DNA of 39,459 nt from Nitrospirota bacterium. GTDB lineage: Bacteria; Nitrospinota; Nitrospinia; SZUA-224. Made by a program: the position numbers and the translations under genes. The notes beneath the pieces were generated by a model. It saw only the letters and a list, made by a program, of their open reading frames with translations. It had not been told where the DNA came from and ran no database searches. The DNA lies in assembly GCA_003229375.1 (NCBI GenBank), contig QIDP01000181.1, forward strand, positions 1 to 39,459. The letters are read 5' to 3'. Of the stretch, positions 1 to 7,418 are shown one piece after another; position 1 is the stretch's first letter, and each line of letters opens with the position of its first letter.

Positions 1-134
1 TTTTGCCACGAAAGCTTATTTCAAAAAGTCAAGCAAAAAATGACCCTCCAAGTTATTTTTTTACATGCAAAAACCTAACCGGACAACGCTGAGAATAACT
101 TTACATTTGTAATACTATTAGTGAGGATAATACC

Positions 135-338
135 ATGCTGATTCAAATTCCACAAGAAATATAAACCAGATTTTCCGCAATTTTAGCCAGGAAGACCATT
201 CCCGATTATCAACGATTCCACTACATTAAATGGCTCAGATATTACCTGGATTTTTGCACAAAGTACCATTTCCCTGAAAAAAAAAGTCTTCCACATTTTA
301 TTGTGAATGATATAAAAACAGCACCTGAAAAAAATTAG
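135..338 (+). pseudogene. Remnant of a tyrosine recombinase (integrase) N-terminal domain
   Basis: The frame from the ATG at 135 reads MLIQIPQEI, a TAA stop, then about 57 open codons ending in TAG at 336-338. The second part contains RFHYIKWLRYYLDFCTKYHFP, which resembles the N-terminal SAM-like core-binding domain of tyrosine recombinases, especially integron-integrase-like ones. The catalytic domain is absent and there is an internal stop, so this is a dead fragment. A 27-bp piece of the same sequence recurs at 3489-3515. Family assignment is from memory of the motif; I am fairly sure it is recombinase-derived, less sure of the subfamily. Confidence 0.55.
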
Positions 339-711
339 GTTCTTCCGGAAATAGTGTGGAGAAAAGGCGGGTAGCCGCAGGCTTCAGCCTGCGAGGAGAA
401 AAGGTGGCCTGCAAGAAGAACATGGGTATAAAAGAAATTTACCCATCCTAAATAGCAAAACAATTTCGGAACCAAACAGTGAATGACGATCTGAGAGACA
501 CATTTTACCGCTGGTATCCTGGAGTGTCTCGGATTGAAAACCACTATTATTCAAACTGTTGATGGAAGCGAGGCTTTTTATTGCCGGCCCCGGGCAGTAT
601 TTACCCTGTATGGCATGACTGAATTTCAGAAATATATCTCAACTTCTCAACTATTCCCCCCATGTTCTTCCCTCCTGTTTTTAATTTTTCATTACTGTTG
701 CTTTTGCATTA
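339..711. other. Gene-free interval
   Basis: No convincing gene. Short open frames on both strands lack ribosome binding sites and recognisable motifs. The interval contains one perfect palindromic unit at 376-393 (8-bp stem, CGCAGGCT/AGCCTGCG, 2-base loop), related to copies at 3640-3657 and 12387-12404. Confidence 0.6.
376..393. repeat. Palindromic unit, GCAGGCT type
   Basis: Perfect 8-bp inverted repeat with a TC loop, preceded by GTAGC. The same unit with an AA loop occurs at 3640-3657 and at 12387-12404 (end of ftsW), so it is a dispersed repeat of this genome. Confidence 0.8.
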
Positions 712-2580
712 TTACTGACCTGTATCAAAGTCAATAAACTCCCTGACCGTATACCAGTCGTCATCCATGAGCATGAAGTATCCGAAATTTTCATACGCAT
801 AGACAGCAGGGTCTTTGTCCGGGTCATATCTGATTCCGGGTTTTGTTGAATAGAGGAGCTGCCCCAGATACAGGCCGTCGGCTATCCTGACCAGCTCGTC
901 TATGCAAAGGAAGTCGGGGGCTATGGTATGGAATTCCGGCCATCGGTAGTTGAACTGCAAGACTTCCTTCCCCTCATTCTCGGGGTTGACTGATTTGTTG
1001 TTGGTTGCAATAAAGTAAAAACTCTTGACATAAATGTCCTTGTTTTTTTCCCTTTCGTCAGGATATTCCACCACCATCCCTATCTTATCCAGATGTTCTA
1101 TAAATGCCGTGGCAGGCAGGGACAGGTTAAGGTCTTTCCTGTATGTATTGGTTCCAATGATAACGGGATTCATACCCTCATAATATCCGGCGCTACCTCC
1201 AATATATTTTTTTATCCCCTCCACAGAAGACGCTGTAAAGGTCTTGCCCGTCCATGGGGAAAACGGTCTGACAGCAGAGTAGATGTCATTCAGCACAGTC
1301 CTGTTGAACTTTTTCAGGAAACCGCCGTTATTGAAAGAAACAACCCCTCCGTGCAGAAAGCCGTTGATGCCGTCGGGTCGTTCTCCGCATTTAAATACAT
1401 CGAGGAGCCTGTCAAAGTATTGCTCCTTGTATCCGGGATCTTTCTGTATCCCATCATAAATACCCCGGAGGTAATGGAGGATGGTCATCCTATCTCCGAT
1501 ATCCTCCTGAATGGCCCTGCACTCAGGATAATCTATAAAGCTGAATGTCCTGAACTTCCCGGACAGGTCATTGCCCGGATTGTATGCAAGATCGGGAAAG
1601 AGTCTGTTCTTTTCGTTAAGCCATGTGTCGTCCATGAGCAGGAAGTACCCGAAATTCCTGTATTTATAATCCTTTTTTGAAACCTCCTGGTCATAGTCTT
1701 TGAACATGTATTTCACGGAAGTTGCATAGTAGAGCTTTCCGAGGTAAAGACCTTTTGATATCTCTACGATCTCATCAATGAGGAGCTTGTTTGGGAGTAC
1801 ATTGTTCAGGTTCTTCCATCGGTAGTTCAGGGCAAAAACCTCTTTTCCAGGATGCCCTGCATCTACGGACATGCCTTTTTGGGCGATAAAGAGACCGCCT
1901 CTGGCATGTATCCATGAACGTTGTTTGCTTTCAGGTTCAGGCACGGCCTCCATATCTATAACAGAGGCCAGTATGTAGTTTGAAAGGTTGTTCACGACTC
2001 CCTTCTTTTCTTTGCGGAAGGAGTTTATTCCGAGGTAAACAGTATCCCCTCGCAGGTCAAAGCCGCCGGTAAATTCCCTTGTCTTCTCCGGCCCCATCTT
2101 TTTAAAATCCTTCCCGGCCCACGGTGATGTAGCAGACACTACCCTGCCGTAAAGGACCTGAAGTATATCAACCTCTTTGCCAACGCCAAGACTCCGGCGG
2201 GTTTCCTCCAGGATACTGAAAATATCCGTCCCTGTCTTCATGCTTATGGTGATTCCGTGGTAGTAGCCATCCAGGTCCTGAGGGGTCTTCCCGCAGAGGA
2301 AGAGCCTATCCAGCTTGTCATCGATTACTCCGTGAGAGGTGCTTCTGTTAAGGATATCGGCATAGTAATGCATAAGCTCCAGAGGGGTATTCTTTCCCTT
2401 CAGGTCTTTCTCCATTATCTCCATGAACAGCGGGTCTTCCCTGTTACAGGTATCAACAAAGGTAAAGTCCCGTGAGAGCCTGACCTCAGGCAAAATGCCT
2501 CCATCCTCTCTGAATTCCTTTTTAGTACAGGAAATAGAAAAAAACACCGATAAAATCAGGCAAATAATTTTTGTCTTCAT
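712..2580 (-). CDS. Lipoprotein with two tandem copies of an unrecognised module
   Basis: This 622-aa protein starts at an ATG behind an AGAGAGG-like ribosome site. It begins with a lipoprotein-type signal peptide (MKTKIICLILSVFFSISC, Cys18), so it is probably exported and lipid-anchored. I do not recognise the family. The chain is an internal duplication. The first half has a Cys-Gly segment with DGYYHG (about residues 93-110), SPWAGK, FALNYRW, LLIDEIVEISKGLYLGKL and NFGYFLLMDDTW. The second half repeats the same series as CGERPDGINGFLHGG, SPWTGK, LQFNYRW, LCIDELVRIADGLYLGQL and NFGYFMLMDDDW, offset by about 295 residues. The gene stands alone, with eroded mobile DNA on both sides. Function unknown. 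Confidence 0.85.
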   Translation of the reverse strand: MKTKIICLILSVFFSISCTKKEFREDGGILPEVRLSRDFTFVDTCNREDPLFMEIMEKDLKGKNTPLELMHYYADILNRSTSHGVIDDKLDRLFLCGKTPQDLDGYYHGITISMKTGTDIFSILEETRRSLGVGKEVDILQVLYGRVVSATSPWAGKDFKKMGPEKTREFTGGFDLRGDTVYLGINSFRKEKKGVVNNLSNYILASVIDMEAVPEPESKQRSWIHARGGLFIAQKGMSVDAGHPGKEVFALNYRWKNLNNVLPNKLLIDEIVEISKGLYLGKLYYATSVKYMFKDYDQEVSKKDYKYRNFGYFLLMDDTWLNEKNRLFPDLAYNPGNDLSGKFRTFSFIDYPECRAIQEDIGDRMTILHYLRGIYDGIQKDPGYKEQYFDRLLDVFKCGERPDGINGFLHGGVVSFNNGGFLKKFNRTVLNDIYSAVRPFSPWTGKTFTASSVEGIKKYIGGSAGYYEGMNPVIIGTNTYRKDLNLSLPATAFIEHLDKIGMVVEYPDEREKNKDIYVKSFYFIATNNKSVNPENEGKEVLQFNYRWPEFHTIAPDFLCIDELVRIADGLYLGQLLYSTKPGIRYDPDKDPAVYAYENFGYFMLMDDDWYTVREFIDFDTGQ

Positions 2581-2763
2581 GGCAGGCCTCTCTGTTAAAT
2601 GGTTTTTAATAAAAAGATTATACCCCTTTTTTTAGGGTATGAACAGCTTGTTTTAAATTTTCCTGTTCTACCTTAAATCATGTGGATTTAGTTATACGAC
2701 AAAGCTTTTCAAAACTGCAATTTCGGTTATATAACTTTTTTGCCCATTGACTTAGAGCACGCG

Positions 2764-2959
2764 TCAAGCTCCTGTCCACCGATCATCGTAAAGCTTAGCA
2801 AAGCTTCCTGAGAGGTCAGGGCTTGGGATATAAGTTCCCCAAAATTCCTCACCGCGTTTCGGGTCGTAGCCTATGATAGTGCAGATCCAGCCTCTTTACA
2901 GTCTGCTTGAGCGTGTAGCCATAACGCGAGCGGAGGCACCTAACAAATCTAACCCTCAC
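2764..2959 (-). pseudogene. Possible C-terminal fragment of a REP-associated (RAYT) transposase
   Basis: On the minus strand a GTG-led frame from 2959 reads VRVRFVRCLRSRYGYTLKQ and continues VKRLDLHY, resembling the helix-turn-helix tail of RAYT transposases (GYTLKEIA..LGLHYSTVS). The frame then breaks. A neighbouring frame continues from 2889 as WICTIIGYDPKRGEEFWGTY and ends in TGA at 2764, with no in-frame stop over 41 codons. This suggests a frameshifted coding remnant. The HTH match is by eye; I cannot place the rest. Confidence 0.3.
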
Positions 2960-2983
2960 TTTTTTGCCGCTCGAATGTTATGC
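2921..2983. repeat. Imperfect inverted repeat, ATAAC...GTTATGC
   Basis: ATAAC (2921-2925) and GAGCGG (2928-2933) pair with CCGCTC (2967-2972) and GTTAT (977 to 981 of the 2900s), separated by unpaired GC and GAAT. The two-box stem with unequal spacers resembles an integron attC site, but could equally be the REP-like hairpin of the adjacent transposase remnant. It overlaps that remnant. Confidence 0.4.
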
Positions 2984-3000
2984 AATTATTGCGGTTTGTT

Positions 3001-3111
3001 GCTAATACCAATTCCAAAAAATAATTACGGTTTTTAAGGTTGCTATCCAAAACTTATGCACGCGTGATTGGGCTATAGTTTAGGGAATTATTTTTGGAAA
3101 TTGGTATTAGC
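3001..3111. repeat. 111-bp MITE-like element with 26-bp terminal inverted repeats
   Basis: The left end (3001-3026, GCTAATACCAATTCC then an A-rich run) is the near-perfect reverse complement of the right end (3086-3111, ending GGAAATTGGTATTAGC). The 59-bp interior has no coding potential. A left-end-like piece of the same family lies at 39237-39258. The element abuts the RAYT fragment that starts at 3112. Confidence 0.75.
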
Positions 3112-3183
3112 ATGCCAAATCACATACATGGAGTAATCGTTGTAGGGGCAAACCCTTGCGGTTGCCCGGAATATACAATATGA
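3112..3183 (+). pseudogene. RAYT / IS200-type transposase fragment with the HUH motif
   Basis: The frame from 3112 reads MPNHIHGVIVVGANPCGCPE then YTI and TGA. MPNHIHG is the characteristic HUH metal-binding segment of Y1 (IS200/RAYT) transposases. Only this segment remains, cut on the left by the 111-bp inverted-repeat element and on the right by a GTAGGGGC-type repeat that supplies its last residues. Confidence 0.6.
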
Positions 3184-3225
3184 TAGGGCAGCAAGACAGG
3201 GGGCAGGCGCAAGACCTGCCCCTAC
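3142..3225. repeat. GTAGGGGCA...TGCCCCTAC inverted repeat
   Basis: GTAGGGGCA at 3142-3150 is mirrored by TGCCCCTAC ending at 3225, with further self-complementary GC-rich sequence inside. This is a dispersed palindromic repeat type; a related CCCCTAC motif appears beside palindromes at 7356-7364 and 21260-21266. Confidence 0.55.
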
Positions 3226-3366
3226 GATGGTTGGCGAAATCTTTGGAATATTTATACTCATTGTGTGTGTATTTGGCCACAGAATGCATTTCTGTACCAG
3301 CGAATTTTGAAATGTAAGACAGAATACAGATATCTTTTATACAGCCTCGTAATAGAAACCAAAAAT

Positions 3367-3488
3367 GTAACTATTCAGCTATTCATCCCCCCCTTTAGCA
3401 AAGGGTGAGGGGGGAGGATTTGTAGAACTTATAATTATAAAATCCCCCTTAATCCCCCTTTTTCAAAGGGGGAGACCTGAATAGTTAC
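3367..3488. repeat. MITE family A, full copy 1
   Basis: About 122 bp bounded by the 12-bp terminal inverted repeat GTAACTATTCAG / CTGAATAGTTAC. Each half carries a C-run/G-run hairpin around TTTAGCAAAGGG and TTTTTCAAAGGG, joined by an AACTTATAATTATAAAAT linker. The copy at 39259-39382 has the same ends and linker, and a left half is present at 23925-23985. Non-coding, so it would need a transposase in trans. Confidence 0.85.
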
Positions 3489-3515
3489 CGATTCCACTAC
3501 ATTAAATGGCTCAGA
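3489..3515 (+). pseudogene. Second fragment of the integrase remnant
   Basis: This 27-bp stretch is identical to 213-239 and encodes the RFHYIKWLR part of the recombinase N-terminal domain. It directly follows the right end of the MITE, which suggests the MITE landed in a second decayed copy of the same recombinase. Confidence 0.5.
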
Positions 3516-3549
3516 ATCCTTACGATTTAAGTGAGTCTGTTTCTATATT

Positions 3550-3789
3550 TAACCGCAGACACACGCAGCAGACCTGCGCAGACTAATAGCTGGCAGACCT
3601 GGCCGGCTATTAACTGAATATTGCACCGTTTCCGTGTTTCGCAGGCTAAAGCCTGCGGCTACCAGTTTTGTATCGTTTCAATATTAAACTGTCTTGCCCT
3701 TCGGGCAGATCTCTTTCCGCCTCTGGCGGAATGAATCTTTTGTTGGGCCGGGTCGGCCCAACAAAATGTCTGCGTATGTCTGCGGTTAA
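3550..3789. repeat. Composite multi-hairpin element
   Basis: The ends TTAACCGCAGAC and GTCTGCGGTTAA form terminal inverted repeats. Inside are four palindromes: 3640-3657 (CGCAGGCTAAAGCCTGCG), 3695-3707 (TGCCCTTCGGGCA), 3715-3731 (TTCCGCCTCTGGCGGAA) and 3738-3766 (13-bp perfect stem, TTTTGTTGGGCCG). No open frame of note. Confidence 0.7.
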
Positions 3790-3940
3790 TCTTTTGAATG
3801 AAAAATTTTATTGTAAAAATATCTTTCTGAATTCAGTTTGAACTTACCCATTAACTGTAGATTCCTTAGGCGCTGCTTTATAATTTTTATAAAGGTAGAA
3901 CCTTTTATGGTCCCGCTGCCAGAAATGGTGATTTATGGTA

Positions 3941-5143
3941 TTAATTAACCTGACTTTGTGTCGATTCCATACCTCTCCTTTTCATCCGCAGGAAGGTAGG
4001 GATATCAAGGTCATCCTCTTCTGTAAATGAGGAAAAATTCGGCCCTTTCAGTTTTATCTCTCTTCTCTTCTCTTCCTTCTCTTCCTTCTCTTCCTTCCGT
4101 CTCATAATTGTAGGAATATCAAGCACCTTGCCGTTGCCCGCAACCCTTATCCTTTCCGGCTCCTTTGGTATACTCTTTTTTTCCTCTGTCCCGAAGCCTG
4201 TTGCTATTACGGTAACCCTCATCTCATCGGTCATATTCTCATCTATCACCGAACCAAATATAATATGGGCATCCTCGTGGGCACTTTTGTGTATAATGCT
4301 TGATGCCTCATTCAGCTCATGGAGCGTCATATCAGATCCACCGGTAATATTTATCAGTATGCCCCGTGCACCATCAATTGAGGTATCTTCAAGAAGCGGA
4401 CTGGCTACGGCTCTCTGTGCAGCATCAATCGCCCTATTCTCACCCTTTCCGGTTCCTGTTCCCATCAAGGCCATACCCATCTCAGACATAATAGTCCGGA
4501 CATCAGCAAAGTCGAGATTGACCAGGCCGGGGACAACGATCAGATCCGAGATACCCTGGACCGCCTGACGCAGGACATCATCAGCAACCTTAAATGCATC
4601 TCTTAAAGGAGTCTGTTTGCCAACCACATTAAGAAGCCTCTGATTGGGTATAGTGATAAGTGTATCTACAGATTCCCTGAGGTCTTTTATCCCCATCTCA
4701 GCCTGAATCATCCTCCTCTTACCCTCGAAATTGAATGGTTTGGTCACAACTCCTACGGTGAGGGAACCCTTTTCCTTGGCTATCCTGGCTATAACAGGTG
4801 CTCCGCCTGTCCCGGTGCCGCCACCCATGCCAGCGGTAATAAAAACCATGTCTGCATTCTCTATCATATCCGCAATCTTATCCTCATCATCCATGGCAGC
4901 CTTCTTCCCTACCTCGGGATTAGATCCTGCGCCCAGCCCTTTTGTAAACTCAGCCCCAATCTGGAGTTTTACAGGGACATGAGAGCTCTTGAGTACCTGC
5001 ATATCAGTGTTTACAACTATAAAATCTACCCCCTCCATCCTCGAAGAGAGCATGGTATCAACAGCATTACAACCACCGCCGCCAACCCCTATCACTTTGA
5101 TTCTAGCAGAATATTTTTCTTCATCTGTAAGTTCAAACATCAT
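3941..5143 (-). CDS. ftsZ: Cell division GTPase FtsZ
   Basis: FtsZ is the tubulin-like GTPase that polymerises into the cytoplasmic Z-ring. The 400-aa chain has the nucleotide-binding GVGGGGCNA (residues 19-27), the tubulin signature GGGTGTG (107-113) and the catalytic T7-loop region NLDFADV (209-215). The start is an ATG about 10 bases after AAGGAGG; a second in-frame ATG follows at once. It lies 19 bases after ftsA and ends the dcw operon. Oddity: the conserved C-terminal peptide occurs twice, [10 protein letters not shown] at 341-350 and [10 protein letters not shown] at 379-388, separated by a Glu/Lys repeat. I see no convincing intrinsic terminator; only a weak 7-bp stem at 3890-3907 without a T-run. 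Confidence 0.98.
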   Translation of the reverse strand: MMFELTDEEKYSARIKVIGVGGGGCNAVDTMLSSRMEGVDFIVVNTDMQVLKSSHVPVKLQIGAEFTKGLGAGSNPEVGKKAAMDDEDKIADMIENADMVFITAGMGGGTGTGGAPVIARIAKEKGSLTVGVVTKPFNFEGKRRMIQAEMGIKDLRESVDTLITIPNQRLLNVVGKQTPLRDAFKVADDVLRQAVQGISDLIVVPGLVNLDFADVRTIMSEMGMALMGTGTGKGENRAIDAAQRAVASPLLEDTSIDGARGILINITGGSDMTLHELNEASSIIHKSAHEDAHIIFGSVIDENMTDEMRVTVIATGFGTEEKKSIPKEPERIRVAGNGKVLDIPTIMRRKEEKEEKEEKRREIKLKGPNFSSFTEEDDLDIPTFLRMKRRGMESTQSQVN

Positions 5144-5162
5144 CTCTATTTATCCCTCCTTA

Positions 5163-6398
5163 TTAAAAAAAATCCTCTATCCAACCCTTCATCCTGACAA
5201 ATATCTTTTCGAAGAGGTTACGTTCCCCCAATCCACGGGAATTGCCATTACTCCCTTTCTTCATACCGTAAAGCAGTAACCCAATACTTGTCGCATATAT
5301 AGGACTATTAACAACATCGACAAGCCCGCCGATACCCTTAGGAAGGCCCCTTCTCACAGGAAGCTGAAAGATATCCTCTGCTATCTCAGACATCCCTTCC
5401 ATGATACTGGCACCGCCGGTGATCACAATCCCCCCTGAGACCAACTTATCATAACCGCTCATGGTAATATCCCTCTTCACCAGGTTAAAAAGTTCGTCTA
5501 CCCGTGGTTCAAGTATTTCGGTCATGATATGGCGTGAAATAAGCATAGGCTCCCTTCCGCCAACACCGGTAATCTCTATCATCTCCTCTTCCTTCATAAG
5601 GCTCAACATGGCACAACCGTAGCGCTTTTTGATCCTCTCTGCCTCCACAGCCGGGGTTCTAAGTCCAACAGCGATATCATTGGTAAGCTGATTCCCTCCT
5701 ATAGTCAATACTGATGTATGTTTAACAGAATCCTCGAAAAATATCGCCAGATCGGTTGTGCCTCCCCCCACATCAATTACTGCCACACCCAATTCCCTCT
5801 CTTCCGGAGAGAGTACAGCTTCACCGGATGCCAGTTGTTCAAGTACAATATCCTCAACCTTTAAACCCGCACGGTTCACGCTCTTGACAATATTCTGTGC
5901 CGATGTTACTGCCCCTGTGATAATATGTACCTTTGCCTCTAATCTGACACCTGACATGCCAATGGGTATCCTGATGCCATCCTGGTCATCAATTATATAC
6001 TCCTGTGGCAGGATGTGAATTACCTCACGATCAAGGGGTATTGCTACGGCCCTGGCAGCATCTATCACCCTGTCTATATCTGGCTGGGTCACCTCCTTAT
6101 TTTTTACAGCAATTATCCCGTGACTGTTAAAGCTTTTGATATGTCCACCTGCTATGCCTACATAGACAGAGTCTATCTCTGTGCCGGCCATAAGTTCTGC
6201 TTCCTCTACAGCGCTCTTAATCGACTCCACTGTACTCTCGATATTTATCACCACACCTTTGCGGAGTCCTCTGGAGGGACTTGTCCCGATCCCTATGATA
6301 TCAATCCCGTTTTCATCGTTAATCTCCCCTATGATACAGCATATCTTAGTGGTACCTATATCGAGTCCCACAATATTACTATTCTTCCTATGAGCCAT
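5163..6398 (-). CDS. ftsA: Cell division protein FtsA
   Basis: FtsA is the actin-like ATPase that tethers FtsZ filaments to the inner membrane and recruits later divisome proteins. At 411 aa it has the usual length. The phosphate-1 motif GLDIGTTK is at residues 11-18, and the phosphate-2-like segment VIDVGGGTTDLA is in mid-chain. The C-terminus (NLFEKIFVRMKGWIEDFF) has the pattern of the amphipathic membrane-targeting helix. The ATG is preceded by a near-perfect ribosome site, AAAGGAGGTGA. It sits between ftsQ (25-base gap) and ftsZ (19-base gap), the canonical order. Confidence 0.97.
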   Translation of the reverse strand: MAHRKNSNIVGLDIGTTKICCIIGEINDENGIDIIGIGTSPSRGLRKGVVINIESTVESIKSAVEEAELMAGTEIDSVYVGIAGGHIKSFNSHGIIAVKNKEVTQPDIDRVIDAARAVAIPLDREVIHILPQEYIIDDQDGIRIPIGMSGVRLEAKVHIITGAVTSAQNIVKSVNRAGLKVEDIVLEQLASGEAVLSPEERELGVAVIDVGGGTTDLAIFFEDSVKHTSVLTIGGNQLTNDIAVGLRTPAVEAERIKKRYGCAMLSLMKEEEMIEITGVGGREPMLISRHIMTEILEPRVDELFNLVKRDITMSGYDKLVSGGIVITGGASIMEGMSEIAEDIFQLPVRRGLPKGIGGLVDVVNSPIYATSIGLLLYGMKKGSNGNSRGLGERNLFEKIFVRMKGWIEDFF

Positions 6399-6423
6399 CT
6401 ATATCACCTCCTTTCTTTTTTCT

Positions 6424-7338
6424 TTAATTCACCACAACCTTATCCTTAAAGGAAAGGTCAACATATCTTACCTCTCTCCCCTCTTTATTCAGAAAATCGA
6501 GTGTTGTATCAAGGCAAGAAAACCTCTTTTCTATCTCCATCTTGCCTACAAAATCGTGATATACTGATATCCTTATCTCGATCCCTGTAGAGGCAGGATC
6601 ATCAGCATCGTCTCCCTCTGTAAAGAGGGTAACCCCCTTTGCCGGTGTTATATCTATCCTTTTTATACCCGCATTTTTCAAAAATGTCGATTTCCGGACA
6701 TGCCTCAAAACATTAAGCCCTATAGATAGTCCATCTAATCTTATCCTCTTTCCTGGAAGGGGAGATTTGATCCCTGTTACAGTAATAAGGGGAAGGGACA
6801 GATAGTCATCTCCAGGGACGCCCTCAACCTCCTTAAGCACTATACCGCTGTCATCTATCAGATAGGTATCAGCCCCTCCTGAGAGTGAGACAATGGCAAA
6901 TGGACTCCTTTCCTCGATCCTGATTACTATTCTGTGAGGAAGATCCCTCTCTACTATCACATCCTTGATCCAGTGACTTTCCTTAATACGGGAGCATACG
7001 GCACTGAGATCTATACGTAACATGTTTTGGTGTATGATATTGCCTGCAAGTCTCAATATCTCTTTATCCTTCAATATATTGTTCCCTTTTATACTTACCT
7101 CTGATATCTCAAAATAAGAAGATGTAAGAAGATATTTATATCCCTCATAACTACATACTACAAATGCTGTCAGGAAAAGGAAGGTGACAAAGGCCCTAAG
7201 TATCATCCCCGATACCTTTGCAATGCTTGCCTCATTCGCTTTGACTCTGGAGGACATTACCCTGAGACCTGACATCCCGGGTGTTCCTCCTCTTATCCTT
7301 ACCCTATTTACAACTGCACCATTCATTCTGGTCTCCAT
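6424..7338 (-). CDS. ftsQ: Cell division protein FtsQ
   Basis: FtsQ (DivIB) is a bitopic inner-membrane protein linking early and late divisome components. The 304-aa chain has a basic cytoplasmic N-terminus, one membrane segment (ILRAFVTFLFLTAFVVCSYEG, about residues 46-66), then a POTRA-like region starting YFEISEVSIKGNNILKDKEI and the beta domain. Sequence identity in this family is low, so position between ddl and ftsA counts strongly. The start used is the ATG at 7338; another in-frame ATG at 7326 (M5) is also possible. The first start lies next to a palindromic repeat (7341-7359). Confidence 0.93.
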   Translation of the reverse strand: METRMNGAVVNRVRIRGGTPGMSGLRVMSSRVKANEASIAKVSGMILRAFVTFLFLTAFVVCSYEGYKYLLTSSYFEISEVSIKGNNILKDKEILRLAGNIIHQNMLRIDLSAVCSRIKESHWIKDVIVERDLPHRIVIRIEERSPFAIVSLSGGADTYLIDDSGIVLKEVEGVPGDDYLSLPLITVTGIKSPLPGKRIRLDGLSIGLNVLRHVRKSTFLKNAGIKRIDITPAKGVTLFTEGDDADDPASTGIEIRISVYHDFVGKMEIEKRFSCLDTTLDFLNKEGREVRYVDLSFKDKVVVN

Positions 7339-7340
7339 AT

Positions 7341-7359
7341 GGCGAATACAATATTCGCC
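7341..7359. repeat. Palindrome in the ddl-ftsQ junction
   Basis: GGCGAATA/TATTCGCC, an 8-bp perfect stem with a 3-base loop, followed by CCCTAC. It is transcribed between ddl and ftsQ, just upstream of the ftsQ start, and belongs to the GTAGGGGCGAA type of dispersed repeat. Confidence 0.7.
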
Positions 7360-7418
7360 CCTACAATTAATTTAACGTCCCGGATTTTCTATAATTATTC
7401 GTAACCGCGGCACATCCA

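Noticed and set aside
534-737. A 67-codon plus-strand frame
   Set aside because: No ribosome site or motif, and it overlaps the end of the lipoprotein gene.
3107-3289. A 60-codon minus-strand frame in the repeat region
   Set aside because: It is composed of palindromic repeat and antisense transposase sequence.
3890-3907. Stem AAAGGT/ACCTTT downstream of ftsZ as a terminator
   Set aside because: No T-run follows on the transcribed strand and the stem is short.
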